A stretch of DNA of 26,409 bases from an uncultured Prevotella sp. (GCA_905202125.1 CAJKQX010000031.1:1-26409); one strand, 5' to 3'. Counted from the first letter of the stretch, positions 15,548-24,360 are shown. A program made the numbers and translations. The notes: generated by a model not told the origin, from the sequence alone.

Positions 15548-16636
15548 TTATCTTCTACCTCCGAATCTGCTGCCGGATGATGATGGAGCTGACTTGCTGC
15601 TGCCGGCGCTACGCGAACTGCTGACCGACGGGCGACTGCTGTGAGCGGGACTGCTGCTGCGGCTGCTGCCGAACGAACTGCTGCGCGATGTGCTCGGCAT
15701 GGATGCTCCGTTACGGCCACCGCCAAACGAGCTGCTGCGCGATGTGCCGGTGGTGGTGCTACGGCCGGTATTGTAACTGCCTGTGGTATTGCTGCCCGAT
15801 GTGCGGTTGGGGAGCATTCCGCGACTGTTGCCTATGTCCTGTGTACGGCTACCGGCTCTGGATCCGCCGAACGAACCGCTCGTAGTGTTGTTTCTGACGT
15901 CGTTGCTGCTTGGCGATGTTTGTCTGGGAGACGATGTCGTGTTGCCGCTTCGTGAGCCTCCAAAGCGTGAGGCCGGCATTGTGGTGACGGTGGAATTGTT
16001 GGCTCCTGCCGGACGGCTGCCGAAACTGCCGCTTTTGTCGGGCTGGTTGTTGCGGTTGCCGGTCGTAGGTCTTGACTGTCCGTTACCGAAATGACCGCTT
16101 ACACCCTTGCCGTAGTCGCCGCGCTTGAAGCTGTCGCGCATGCCGAAATAGTTCTTTCTGTTGTTGTGGCTCACGTATTTGCGTCCTCTGTACCATGAGC
16201 GTCCGCCGTTGCGATGCCAGCTGTGACCGCCCACATAGACATTGATGAAATGGGGATGACCGAAATAATAGTAGTCGCGACGCGGATAGCGGGCGTATAT
16301 TCCGAAATGCCAGTAACCTGAATGCCAATACAGCGGACGGTAGAAATAGGATGCTGCGCAGAATGCGCGATACTGCCAGTCGAGCAGAATGTAGCTCAGG
16401 TCGAGGTTGCGTTGTCTCCAATATGCACCGTACAGGTCGTCCTGATAATTGATACTCATCAGATAGTCAAGGTTGACCTCGTATGCTGCCTCATATTGTG
16501 CTTCATTAAGATTAAGCTCGTATGCCATCTTGTCTGTGAGAAACAGAGCCTGCTGGCGAGCCTGTTCGTAACTCATGGCGCTTGCCGATATTGTCATTGT
16601 CATGACAAGTGTCAGGATGGATATCAACTTTTTCAT
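15548..16636 (-). CDS. Secreted Ser/Gly/Arg-rich protein with aromatic N-terminal domain
   Basis: A 362-residue exported protein of unrecognised function. A signal peptide (MKKLISILTLVMTMTISASA) is followed by a helical segment (about 22-90) beginning SYEQARQQA. Next is a Tyr/Trp/His-rich part (about 90-180) with WHSGYWHFGIYARYPRRDYY. The last 180 residues are low complexity, built of short repeats around [SR]FG[GS]xR separated by Ser/Thr/Asn/Gly runs, ending GSRFGGRR. The DNA of this part is repetitive too, for example CTGCTGCGCGATGTG near 15680 and again near 15733. No catalytic motif is visible. A likely guess is a surface or periplasmic scaffold that binds an acidic polymer through the basic tail, but that is only inference. 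It has its own promoter and a candidate operator. Confidence 0.75.
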   Translation of the reverse strand: MKKLISILTLVMTMTISASAMSYEQARQQALFLTDKMAYELNLNEAQYEAAYEVNLDYLMSINYQDDLYGAYWRQRNLDLSYILLDWQYRAFCAASYFYRPLYWHSGYWHFGIYARYPRRDYYYFGHPHFINVYVGGHSWHRNGGRSWYRGRKYVSHNNRKNYFGMRDSFKRGDYGKGVSGHFGNGQSRPTTGNRNNQPDKSGSFGSRPAGANNSTVTTMPASRFGGSRSGNTTSSPRQTSPSSNDVRNNTTSGSFGGSRAGSRTQDIGNSRGMLPNRTSGSNTTGSYNTGRSTTTGTSRSSSFGGGRNGASMPSTSRSSSFGSSRSSSPAHSSRPSVSSSRSAGSSKSAPSSSGSRFGGRR

Positions 16637-16685
16637 AATCGTATGGTTTTAATATGTTTGTTACTCTTGTTTTTGTTTTCTGTTG

Positions 16686-16716
16686 CAAATATACGGACTC
16701 TGGATTTCATGTGAAA
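16686..16716 (-). promoter_or_regulatory. Promoter of the secreted Ser/Gly/Arg-rich protein gene
   Basis: The minus strand reads TATATTTG (16686-16693), a perfect TAnnTTTG, with TTTC (16713-16716) exactly 19 bp upstream in place of TTTG. The start codon at 16636 is about 50 bases downstream. Confidence 0.65.
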
Positions 16717-16720
16717 AGGA

Positions 16721-16752
16721 AAATCCCTAATATCTCGTGGGGAAATCCCTAA
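16721..16752. promoter_or_regulatory. Direct repeat AAATCCCTAA, 22-bp period, next to the promoter
   Basis: AAATCCCTAA occurs at 16721-16730 and 16743-16752, two helical turns apart. The pair begins four bases upstream of the -33 box at 16713-16716. It is well placed for an activator bound as a tandem dimer; LytTR-type regulators use direct repeats at about this period. The regulator is not identified. The site also lies in the spacer of the divergent Wzi gene. Confidence 0.45.
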
Positions 16753-16860
16753 ATGATGAAATGTACGGTTCTTATGGGCTGTGAAACAGTCTTGTCGCTC
16801 ATTTGTTGGTGGTGACAGACAATAAAAATCAAGTAAAAACGTTTTATCTGATATAATATA

Positions 16861-18444
16861 ATGTATATGAAAAGAAAATTCTTGCCAATAATGATTATGT
16901 TGTTGCCGGCATGCGTTCCGGCCTTGTCGCAGGATTGGCTCGACAACTATAAGAAAGAGAAATACAATCCGGCAAAGGGACTGGAATACATGGTGGAGAC
17001 GCAGGGTTCGTTCTCGAAAGGCAAGACACCGCTGTGGCTCAATGCCAACAAGTATGGACTGAGCTCGCTTGATGAGTGCAACGGATATGTGCGCGGCATG
17101 CTCTCGCGACCGTTGGCCACCGACTCGATGCGCAAATGGGGACTGGGATATGGCGTGGATGTGGCCGCCCCGTGGAACTATACGAGCAATGTGGTGGTGC
17201 AGCAGGCCTTTGTTGAGGCTCGATGGCTGCACGGTGTGTTGACCGTAGGTAGCAAACATCAGCCTATGGCTCTGAAAAACAACGGGCTGAGCAGTGGCTC
17301 GCAGACATTCGGCATCAACGCCCGGCCTGTGCCGCAGGTGAGGCTGGCTTTGCCCGAATATTGGACTCTGCCTTTCGCCAACGGTTGGCTGCATCTGAAG
17401 GGCCACATAGCTTATGGCAAGCTTACCGACGACAATTGGGAGCGTGATTTTACCAAAGAGAAGAGTCGCTACACCCAGGATGTGCTGTATCACAGCAAGG
17501 CCGGATACCTCAAGATTGGCAATGAGGATGTGTTCTGCCCCTGGTCGGTAGAGCTCGGATTGGAGATGGCGGCACTGTTCGGCGGCGACTCGTATGTGCC
17601 CAAAGGTGATGGCACAAAGACCGTGTATCACAACAACACGGGACTGAAAGCCTACTGGAATGCCTTTGTTCCCGGTGGTTCTGACCCCACGGATCTCCAA
17701 TATAAGAATATTGAGGGCGATCAGGTGGGCAGTTGGGTGATGCGTGTCAATTATGACAACGATGATATCGGCGTGAGCGTCTATGCCGATAAGTATTTCG
17801 AGGACCATTCCGCCATGCTCCAACTCGACTTCGACGGCTACGGCTCTGGTGAAGACTGGAACAAAAAGAAAAAACACAGATATCTGCTCTATGATTTCAA
17901 GGACTGGATGCTCGGTACAGAGGTCAACCTCAAATGGGGCTCGTGGTTGCGCACGGTGGTGTTTGAATATATCTACACCAAGTATCAGAGCGGACCTCTT
18001 TATCACGACCGCACACCGGACATCAGCGACCATATAGCCGGCCGCGACAATTTCTACAATCATGGCATCTTTGCAGGATGGCAGCACTGGGGGCAGGTGA
18101 TGGGCAATCCTCTGTATCGCTCGCCTCTATACAATGACGATGGCAGGATCATGGTGGAGAACAACCGTTTCATGGCTTTGCATCTCGGACTGAGCGGCGA
18201 GCCTGTGGACAACCTTCACTATCGTCTGCTCGGCACTTATCAGGAAGGATTGGGCACTTACGACAATCCGTACACCAGACAGCATCACAACATAAGTGTG
18301 CTGGCCGAGGCCACCTACACATTTGACAAGAAAATGTTGAAGGGTTGGAGCATCCGTGGCGGTTACGGCATGGATTTCGGTCATATCCTCGGCCATAATT
18401 ATGGCTTTCAGCTTACGATATCAAAAACAGGACTACTTCTATGA
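16861..18444 (+). CDS. Capsule assembly Wzi-family outer-membrane protein
   Basis: A 527-residue exported protein of the Wzi family, outer-membrane beta-barrels that anchor or organise surface polysaccharide. A signal peptide (FLPIMIMLLPACVPALS) ends near residue 24. The mature part has typical family stretches: GSFSKGKTPLWLNANKYGLSS, a barrel with many alternating aromatic strands, GSKHQPMALKNNGLSSG and a C-terminal strand ending in hydrophobic residues. Length is slightly above E. coli Wzi. Translation may start at the ATG at 16861 or two codons later. Its stop overlaps the next gene's ATG by four bases. It converges with a glycan gene cluster that starts at 24219, which fits a surface-polysaccharide role. 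The long minus-strand frame opposite it is a shadow. Confidence 0.88.
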   Translation: MYMKRKFLPIMIMLLPACVPALSQDWLDNYKKEKYNPAKGLEYMVETQGSFSKGKTPLWLNANKYGLSSLDECNGYVRGMLSRPLATDSMRKWGLGYGVDVAAPWNYTSNVVVQQAFVEARWLHGVLTVGSKHQPMALKNNGLSSGSQTFGINARPVPQVRLALPEYWTLPFANGWLHLKGHIAYGKLTDDNWERDFTKEKSRYTQDVLYHSKAGYLKIGNEDVFCPWSVELGLEMAALFGGDSYVPKGDGTKTVYHNNTGLKAYWNAFVPGGSDPTDLQYKNIEGDQVGSWVMRVNYDNDDIGVSVYADKYFEDHSAMLQLDFDGYGSGEDWNKKKKHRYLLYDFKDWMLGTEVNLKWGSWLRTVVFEYIYTKYQSGPLYHDRTPDISDHIAGRDNFYNHGIFAGWQHWGQVMGNPLYRSPLYNDDGRIMVENNRFMALHLGLSGEPVDNLHYRLLGTYQEGLGTYDNPYTRQHHNISVLAEATYTFDKKMLKGWSIRGGYGMDFGHILGHNYGFQLTISKTGLLL

Positions 18445-18881
18445 AAACAATAAAATCAATAGGTTTGACACTTTTGATGGCCGTCGGATTGGCATCGTGC
18501 GAACTGGAAACATCCGACAACGGACATCTCGACGGTTTCTGGCATCTTACCCGTGTCGACACATTGTCAACGGGCGGCACAACCGATCTGTCCGCCAAAC
18601 GTATCTTCTGGGGTGTGCAGGTGAGGCTTTTGAATGTGGTGGATTATGACAAAAGCGTCAAAGGCTATTTCTTCCGTTTCGAGAACAAAGGCACCACGTT
18701 GCGGCTCTATGACGCCTATGAGGACAATTACAAGGACGGCGATTTCAAGGTCGAGGATCCCTCCGTATTGTCACCCTTCGGCATCAACGCTCTCGATGAG
18801 ACATTCACGATAGAGAATATCAGCAACAGCCGCATGACGCTCGCAACAGCCGAACTGCGGTTGAGTTTCCGTAAACATTGA
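18441..18881 (+). CDS. Small lipoprotein, lipocalin-like, paired with the Wzi gene
   Basis: A 146-residue lipoprotein. The signal peptide LTLLMAVGLASC ends in a lipobox with the lipid-carrying cysteine at residue 20. The mature protein begins ELETSDNGHLDGFWHLTRVDT and continues as alternating strands, resembling the lipocalin-like small lipoproteins common in Bacteroidales; the exact family is not certain. It overlaps the Wzi gene by ATGA, so the two are co-translated and probably work together at the outer membrane. It ends 67 bp from the convergent glycan cluster. Confidence 0.8.
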   Translation: MKTIKSIGLTLLMAVGLASCELETSDNGHLDGFWHLTRVDTLSTGGTTDLSAKRIFWGVQVRLLNVVDYDKSVKGYFFRFENKGTTLRLYDAYEDNYKDGDFKVEDPSVLSPFGINALDETFTIENISNSRMTLATAELRLSFRKH

Positions 18882-18948
18882 TGTTTCGGGATAAAAAAGA
18901 CTAAACGAGTATGAAATCTGACGACGACTGATTTGGGATTGTCGTGTC

Positions 18949-19566
18949 TTAAAATTTCTTACCAAAGATGATGTTCGTGAATGTCTTGAACAGTATTTTG
19001 GTGTCGAACCACCATGAGCGGTGTTCCAGATAATACAGATCCAACTCCAGGCGGCGAAGCATTTTCTCCATTGTGTCGGTGTATCCGTTGTAAAGCGTGG
19101 CGTAGGAAGTGACTCCGGGACGTATGCTGTACAGCTGTTCGTATCGTTTGTCATGCTCCATAATCTTGTCGATGAAATACTTTCGTTCGGGTCGCGGTCC
19201 GATGAAGGCCATGTCGCCTTTGAGCACATTCCACAGTTGTGGCAGTTCGTCAAGATGATGATTGCGCAGGAAATGTCCCGTGCGTGTGATGCGTGAGTCG
19301 CCCTCGGTCTCCAGCAGGGCGGGCTCGTCTTGCTCGGCATCGGTGCACATGCTCCGGAACTTGTATATATAAAAAGGTTTGCCACCCAGTCCGATGCGCT
19401 CCTGACGATAAATCACCGGCAGTCCGTCGACACATGCCACTACTAACGCGCAGGCAAGCATAAGCGGAGAAAATACGATAAGGCATATAAGAGCGATGAT
19501 GCAATCGAAAAAACGTCGGATGCAGGCGCCCGTGTTATGGTGGTTATTATTGTTTGTCTTGTTCAT
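18949..19566 (-). CDS. Monotopic phosphoglycosyl transferase (bacterial sugar transferase), last gene of the cluster
   Basis: A 205-residue enzyme that transfers a sugar phosphate from a UDP-sugar to undecaprenyl phosphate at the inner membrane, starting glycan synthesis. One re-entrant hydrophobic helix (about 20-46) contains the breaking FSPL motif (Ser33-Pro34). Family blocks follow: YRQERIGLGGKPFYIYKFRSM, the catalytic Asp-Glu pair in LDELPQLWN (D106-E107), and GDMAFIGPRPE. It lacks the long N-terminal domain of WcaJ/WbaP. Its ATG overlaps the stop of the dehydratase gene by four bases. A second, different phosphoglycosyl transferase is at 22811-23428 in the same cluster, which is unusual for a single pathway. 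Confidence 0.92.
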   Translation of the reverse strand: MNKTNNNNHHNTGACIRRFFDCIIALICLIVFSPLMLACALVVACVDGLPVIYRQERIGLGGKPFYIYKFRSMCTDAEQDEPALLETEGDSRITRTGHFLRNHHLDELPQLWNVLKGDMAFIGPRPERKYFIDKIMEHDKRYEQLYSIRPGVTSYATLYNGYTDTMEKMLRRLELDLYYLEHRSWWFDTKILFKTFTNIIFGKKF

Positions 19567-21476
19567 TTCTTGTCCAGCACTTCGTACTTAGAGTGGTTGC
19601 TCTTATATTCGGGTACTATGTTTTTCATTTCCTTTACGGTGGCCATGTCGTCGTATCGATAGCTTGTGGATGTCAGACGTTCGATATCAACGCATACCTC
19701 GGCGAAATCATATTCGCGCACCAACGCAATCTTTATCTTGTCGTTGTGTGTTGGCCGGGTTATCTCCTGATCGTTGAGCACCTCTTCATAAAGTTTCTCG
19801 CCGTCACGCAGTCCGGTGTATTCTATCTTCACGTTCTTTGCACCACTCAGTTTTATCATGCGTTTGGCCAGGTCTGCAATCTTCACCGGTGCACCCATAT
19901 CGAAGACAAATATCTCTCCGCCGTGTCCCATCGTGCCGGCCTCAAGCACCAACTTGCATGCTTCGGGGATAAGCATGAAATAGCGGTAGATGTCGGGATG
20001 AGTCACCGTCACCGGACCACCGTTCTTTATCTGTTCCTTGAACAGGGGTATCACCGAACCGTTTGAGCCGAGCACATTGCCGAAACGGGTCGTGACAAAC
20101 TGTGTGATGCCTTTTTTCTGACCGTTTTTGATGGCTTTGTCTAAACTCTGCACGTATATTTCGCAGATGCGTTTGCTGCAGCCCATGACATTGGTGGGGT
20201 TGACGGCTTTGTCTGTGGAGATCATCACGAATTTCCTGACACCGTACTTCACCGACAGGTCGGCTATTGTCCGGGTGCCTTCCACGTTGTTCTGTATGGC
20301 TTCACATGGGTTGTCCTCCATCATCGGCACGTGCTTGTAGGCTGCTGCGTGGAACACATAGTCGGGCTTGTACATCTTGAACAATGTCTCCATGCGGCTG
20401 CGGTTGCAGATAGATGTGACTATGGTTTCCACCTTTACACACGGATAATTGCTTTTCATGAACAGTCTCACATCATGTTGAGGAGTCTCCGCCTGGTCTA
20501 TCAACAGAATGTTTGCAGGTGAGAATCTTACCACCTGCCGTGCTATCTCAAAGCCTATGCTTCCCGCCGAACCTGTGATCATGATGCTCTTGCCACGCAA
20601 AAGACTGCCTACGGCCTCCATGTCAATCTGTATCTCGTCGCGCGGCAGAAGGTCCTCTATTTCTATCTCTTTGAGTTGTATGGCGGATATGTCACTCTTG
20701 CCATCCCATTCGGTTGCCGAGTTCATCACGAATATCGATATGCCAGCTTCAATTATTTTGTCCACCATGACAGGATTGTTCACAAGTGCATTTTGTTTCA
20801 ACGGTGAGATGAGTAATGTATGCACGTTGTTGGCAAGCATTGTCTTCACTATGTTCTCATCATTGGGATATACCTTGACGCCAAACAGACTCTTGCCGGC
20901 CAGATCGTTGGCATCGCTGATGAATCCGCACAGACGGAAACGTTTCCTGTCCTCCATGCTGATGGCACGTGCAATGCTTATTCCTCCGTTTTTCACGCCG
21001 TAGATGAATACGGATTTTGTCTCTTTGTCAACGTGGTAAAACTCGAACAGATATTTCACAATCATGCGGGTGCTCCACATTATGACGGTGGCAAAGATGA
21101 ACGTCAGAGGCAGCTCGCGCAACCGTATGGACACGAGCCAGTTGTCAATGTTGAAACTGAATCTTAATATGACAATGGAGACGACACCTATAAGGTTGGC
21201 CACGATGATGCGATACATGTCGGCGAATGAAGTGTAACGCATCACGCCGTAATAAGTGTGCATCACACGAAATCCGATGATGTAGAAGATGAGATAGAAA
21301 CACAATGTTCCCAACAGCGGCAATATATGATTGGCCGTGTAGGTGGCACCGTGGTCAAGGGTGTAACTTACCAACCCTGAGCATATCACCACAAGGCAAT
21401 CAAAGATAAAGACGCACCAGTAAGGTAATGCGTTTTTTGAGAAATACCAATGCGACAACTTGTATATTAATCCCAT
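19563..21476 (-). CDS. Membrane-bound nucleotide-sugar 4,6-dehydratase (PglF/CapD/WbpM type)
   Basis: A 637-residue enzyme expected to convert UDP-N-acetylglucosamine to the 4-keto-6-deoxy sugar. Four hydrophobic helices occupy the first ~140 residues. A CoA-binding-like Rossmann domain (about 150-250) comes next, followed by the short-chain dehydrogenase catalytic domain from about 295. The NAD-binding loop is TGSAGSIG (301-308) and the active-site region is STDKAVNPTNVMG (420-432), with the Thr-Asp-Lys form seen in PglF. HAAAYKHVPMME and GLRDGEKLYEE are further family blocks. Length is normal. It would supply the substrate for the aminotransferase upstream, 64 bp away, and is translationally coupled to the second sugar transferase. 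Confidence 0.93.
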   Translation of the reverse strand: MGLIYKLSHWYFSKNALPYWCVFIFDCLVVICSGLVSYTLDHGATYTANHILPLLGTLCFYLIFYIIGFRVMHTYYGVMRYTSFADMYRIIVANLIGVVSIVILRFSFNIDNWLVSIRLRELPLTFIFATVIMWSTRMIVKYLFEFYHVDKETKSVFIYGVKNGGISIARAISMEDRKRFRLCGFISDANDLAGKSLFGVKVYPNDENIVKTMLANNVHTLLISPLKQNALVNNPVMVDKIIEAGISIFVMNSATEWDGKSDISAIQLKEIEIEDLLPRDEIQIDMEAVGSLLRGKSIMITGSAGSIGFEIARQVVRFSPANILLIDQAETPQHDVRLFMKSNYPCVKVETIVTSICNRSRMETLFKMYKPDYVFHAAAYKHVPMMEDNPCEAIQNNVEGTRTIADLSVKYGVRKFVMISTDKAVNPTNVMGCSKRICEIYVQSLDKAIKNGQKKGITQFVTTRFGNVLGSNGSVIPLFKEQIKNGGPVTVTHPDIYRYFMLIPEACKLVLEAGTMGHGGEIFVFDMGAPVKIADLAKRMIKLSGAKNVKIEYTGLRDGEKLYEEVLNDQEITRPTHNDKIKIALVREYDFAEVCVDIERLTSTSYRYDDMATVKEMKNIVPEYKSNHSKYEVLDKK

Positions 21477-21540
21477 GTACTCAAATTAACTTCATTTACT
21501 ATTATTTTATAACGTACAAAACCGTATGTTTATTGTTTCG

Positions 21541-22803
21541 TCAAATAATATTTGATTTGATATTGTCTGTAATGTAGCGCACGGCGTCGTCATCGACCCA
21601 CGGACCCGAAGGCAGACACATGCCTTTGGCAAAGAGCTCTTCGCTCACTCCGTTGAGATATGCCGGCGCATCTTTGAATACGGGTTGTTTGTGCATGGGC
21701 TTCCACAGAGGGCGCGACTCGATATTGGCCGCATCGAGAGCCAGACGCATCGCTTCCACATTGTCGTTGGGCTGGCAATCGGTGATTATCGATTTTGCTG
21801 CATGGGTCACACCGGCCGCTCCGCCTACGGCACCGTTGATGGCCGCCTTGTAAGCATTGTCCTGTCCTTTTACCCTGAGTTGCGGGTCGAGCACGGCGGT
21901 GCATAGCCAATAGTTGGAGTCGAACACGTCAGATGGGTTGCAGTGCATGGTGATGCCGGGAACATCCTTGAGCAGCTCGCAATACAAATCCTGCACGTGC
22001 TTGTGGTGGGCTATATGGTCGTCGAGTACAGTCATCTGTCCGCGTCCGATGCCCGCACATATATTGCTCATGCGATAATTGTAGCCGATGTGTTCGTGCT
22101 GATAGTAGGGGTAAGATTCGCGGGCCTGTGTGGCGTAAAACATTATTTCCTGTTTGCTTTCCGCATCGTTGCACACCAACGCGCCGCCACCGGAGGTGGT
22201 TATCATCTTGTTGCCGTTGAACGACAGTACTCCGTATCGGCCGAATGTGCCCAATACCTGTCCGTCGTATCGCGAGCCGAATCCCTCGGCCGCATCCTCT
22301 ATCACGGGAATGTCGTATATGTCGGCAATCTCCATGATTCGTCCTATCTGATAAGGCATGCCATACAGTGCTACGGGCACTATGGCTTTGGGTTTGCGGC
22401 CGGTTTTGATAATGCGGTCCTTTATGGCTTCCTCGAGCAGATCGGGGTCCATATTCCATGTATCATTCTCCGAATCCACAAAGACGGGTGTGGCACCCAG
22501 ATAAGTGATGGGGTTGGATGAAGCGCAGAAGGTGAAACTCTGCACCATCACCTCGTCGCCCGGCCCTACGCCGCAAGCCAACAGGGCCAGATGTACGGCC
22601 GCAGTGCCTGCGCTCAGGCATACCACGTGTTTTTGGAGCCGACGACCTGAGTCGGTGCCGTTCACGAATGTCTCCAGGTCGTTTTCAAAACCATTCACAT
22701 TCGGTCCCATCGGCACTACCCAGTTGGTGTCGAATGCTTCCTTTATATAATCCATCTCCCTGCCGCTCATGTGGGCAAGGCATAAATATATTCTGTCTCG
22801 CAT
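21541..22803 (-). CDS. DegT/DnrJ/EryC1/StrS-family aminotransferase (PglE-like)
   Basis: A 420-residue PLP-dependent sugar aminotransferase, likely adding an amino group to C4 of the 4-keto-6-deoxy sugar made by the neighbouring dehydratase. The start RIYLCLAHMSGREMDYIKEAF is the usual opening of the family. The PLP site shows SAGTAAVHLAL (64-74), the acid residue in IEDAAEGFGS (168-177, D170) and the Schiff-base lysine K199 in SFNGNKM. It is about 30 residues longer than the shortest family members because of an insertion around 300-330 (INGAVGGAAGV). An acetyltransferase that would complete a di-N-acetylbacillosamine pathway is not in the window. It lies 7 bp after the PglC-like gene. Confidence 0.9.
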   Translation of the reverse strand: MRDRIYLCLAHMSGREMDYIKEAFDTNWVVPMGPNVNGFENDLETFVNGTDSGRRLQKHVVCLSAGTAAVHLALLACGVGPGDEVMVQSFTFCASSNPITYLGATPVFVDSENDTWNMDPDLLEEAIKDRIIKTGRKPKAIVPVALYGMPYQIGRIMEIADIYDIPVIEDAAEGFGSRYDGQVLGTFGRYGVLSFNGNKMITTSGGGALVCNDAESKQEIMFYATQARESYPYYQHEHIGYNYRMSNICAGIGRGQMTVLDDHIAHHKHVQDLYCELLKDVPGITMHCNPSDVFDSNYWLCTAVLDPQLRVKGQDNAYKAAINGAVGGAAGVTHAAKSIITDCQPNDNVEAMRLALDAANIESRPLWKPMHKQPVFKDAPAYLNGVSEELFAKGMCLPSGPWVDDDAVRYITDNIKSNII

Positions 22804-22810
22804 ATTGCTT

Positions 22811-23428
22811 TTATATTAATTCGTCGTTGTATTTCATTCTGCGTCCCAATACGGTGCAGAATATCATCCGGATGTCTTTCAGGAAAGAATAATGATGCAG
22901 ATAGTACAGGTTGATGCGCACCTTGTCCGGGAATATCACCTCGTCGTTGTATCTCTGCGGGTCGGCTTGCCGGGCAAGCAGTTCCTCCTCATCCCTGTAT
23001 TTCATCGATGCAGGCCCTGTGATGCCCGGACGCAAGCGCAACACCTCCCTGTCCTCACCTGTAAGCATGTCGGCATATCCCGGCACATCAGGCCTCGGGC
23101 CCACAAAACTCATGTCGCCCTTAAGCACATTCCATAGCTCCGGCAGTTCGTCGAGTTTGTAGCGGCGCAGCTTTGCTCCGAACGGAGTTATGCGGCTTTC
23201 GCCCGCCACGGAGACGGATGAACCGCTGTGGTTCATCGTCATGGAACGGAATTTATACATACGGAAAGGCTTGCCGTCGCGTCCTATTCTTGTCTGTATG
23301 AAGAATGCTGGACCTCCAGGCATCTTTTTCTTAATGAGAATAGCAGTAATCAAGATGACAGGCCAAAGGAAAAACAGTCCGACTAAAGACATTGTTCGGT
23401 CAAAAATAAATTTTGATATCATCTGCAT
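22811..23428 (-). CDS. PglC-like monotopic phosphoglycosyl transferase
   Basis: A 205-residue sugar-phosphate transferase that starts glycan assembly on undecaprenyl phosphate. The single re-entrant helix (about 12-33) breaks at Trp-Pro (22-23). Blocks seen are FFIQTRIGRDGKPFRMYKFRSM, the catalytic Asp93-Glu94 in KLDELPELWN (the same numbers as in Campylobacter PglC), and GDMSFVGPRPDVPGYADML. Size equals PglC. Start is the ATG at 23428; a second ATG two codons later is possible. It overlaps the glycosyltransferase 2 gene by 10 bp and precedes the aminotransferase, matching the gene grouping of bacillosamine-type pathways. Confidence 0.92.
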   Translation of the reverse strand: MQMISKFIFDRTMSLVGLFFLWPVILITAILIKKKMPGGPAFFIQTRIGRDGKPFRMYKFRSMTMNHSGSSVSVAGESRITPFGAKLRRYKLDELPELWNVLKGDMSFVGPRPDVPGYADMLTGEDREVLRLRPGITGPASMKYRDEEELLARQADPQRYNDEVIFPDKVRINLYYLHHYSFLKDIRMIFCTVLGRRMKYNDELI

Positions 23429-24219
23429 TTATCCTTCTCTTTTTTAATGTAGAATATTTTTTTTCGCGCGTTTGCAGGAATGCTTAGTAATGTCAGAACT
23501 GCTGCCGCCATAGTGGAATAATGGCCACATTTGCGACATAGAATAAAATGCCAATATAATTTGTCTTTAATTCTATTGGGCGTAATTGATCCTTTTCGAC
23601 GGCGATAAGAAGCAAGAGTGGTATCTATAAAGAAACAATCTGCTTTTTTGACTATTTCCATCCACATTGCCTGGTCATTATTCTTTTTGATATCTGGAAT
23701 TTGCACAAGTCCTATCTTTTCGGCGTTGTAAATTGCAGACAGACATCCCGGCCAACAACAAGTCATCATGTTTAGACGTTTTACTCTTTTCAAGCCACTG
23801 ACGGTTATTCCAAGTGGGTGTGAGTTTTCGTCTATTTCTTCATATTTATGATATGTGAATGCGTAATCATTTTCTATCATGAAATCTAACTGGCACTCCA
23901 GTTTTTCCGGTTTCCACAAATCGTCACTGTCGAGAAACGATATCCATTTGCCGTGTGCCTCACGAATTGCACGATTGCGTGTAAGAGCAGCTCCTTCATT
24001 TCGGCTGTTGCGATAATATCGTATTCTGGAATCGATTGATATATATTGTGCTACGATTTCGGCTGTATTATCAGTTGAAAAGTCATCCACGATAATCATT
24101 TCCCAATTTCTATACGTCTGCGCCAACACAGATTGTAGAGTTTCTTCTATATATTTCCCACAATTATATGTGGGTGTGATAATGCTTACCAGTCCTTTGT
24201 CTGTCATACTTTTTTGCAT
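23419..24219 (-). CDS. Family 2 glycosyltransferase
   Basis: A 266-residue GT-A fold transferase, expected to add a sugar to the lipid-linked glycan on the cytoplasmic face. The N-terminal nucleotide-binding strand is VSIITPTYNCGKYIEETLQSV (11-31), with IIVDDFSTDNT (42-52) and the metal-binding DSDD in ISFLDSDDLW (93-102). Acceptor and donor are not predictable. The basic C-terminus (RKKIFYIKKEKDKCR) may lie against the membrane. It is the first gene of the minus-strand glycan cluster and overlaps the PglC-like gene by 10 bp. The ATG at 24219 is used; another ATG lies four codons in. Base composition is more A/T-rich than the downstream cluster genes. Confidence 0.9.
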   Translation of the reverse strand: MQKSMTDKGLVSIITPTYNCGKYIEETLQSVLAQTYRNWEMIIVDDFSTDNTAEIVAQYISIDSRIRYYRNSRNEGAALTRNRAIREAHGKWISFLDSDDLWKPEKLECQLDFMIENDYAFTYHKYEEIDENSHPLGITVSGLKRVKRLNMMTCCWPGCLSAIYNAEKIGLVQIPDIKKNNDQAMWMEIVKKADCFFIDTTLASYRRRKGSITPNRIKDKLYWHFILCRKCGHYSTMAAAVLTLLSIPANARKKIFYIKKEKDKCR

Positions 24220-24329
24220 AACGGCAATTATTTTATTCTATAAACGTATCTATTGGGCCATTTATTGCATTTTACATTATTATTTCTATTCACCTTTTCT
24301 TTTGCCGGACAAATAATCATGCGCATCGG

Positions 24330-24360
24330 TTTGCCGTCTCGGTTTTTATTGCTAATTTTG
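24330..24360 (+). promoter_or_regulatory. Consensus Bacteroidota promoter of the AAA ATPase gene
   Basis: TTTG (24330-24333) and TAATTTTG (24353-24360) are exactly 19 bp apart, matching TTTG-N19-TAnnTTTG at every fixed base. Transcription would begin about 24366, some 30 bases before the start codon. Confidence 0.75.

Noticed and set aside
16633..18087. 484-codon minus-strand open frame
   Set aside because: It lies opposite the Wzi-family gene, which has a signal peptide, family motifs and a coupled downstream lipoprotein. It would also span the start of the neighbouring secreted-protein gene.
18896..18955. Terminator hairpin between the lipoprotein and glycan cluster ends
   Set aside because: ACGAC and GTCGT can pair near 18920-18945, but the stem is only five perfect base pairs and no T-run follows it closely.
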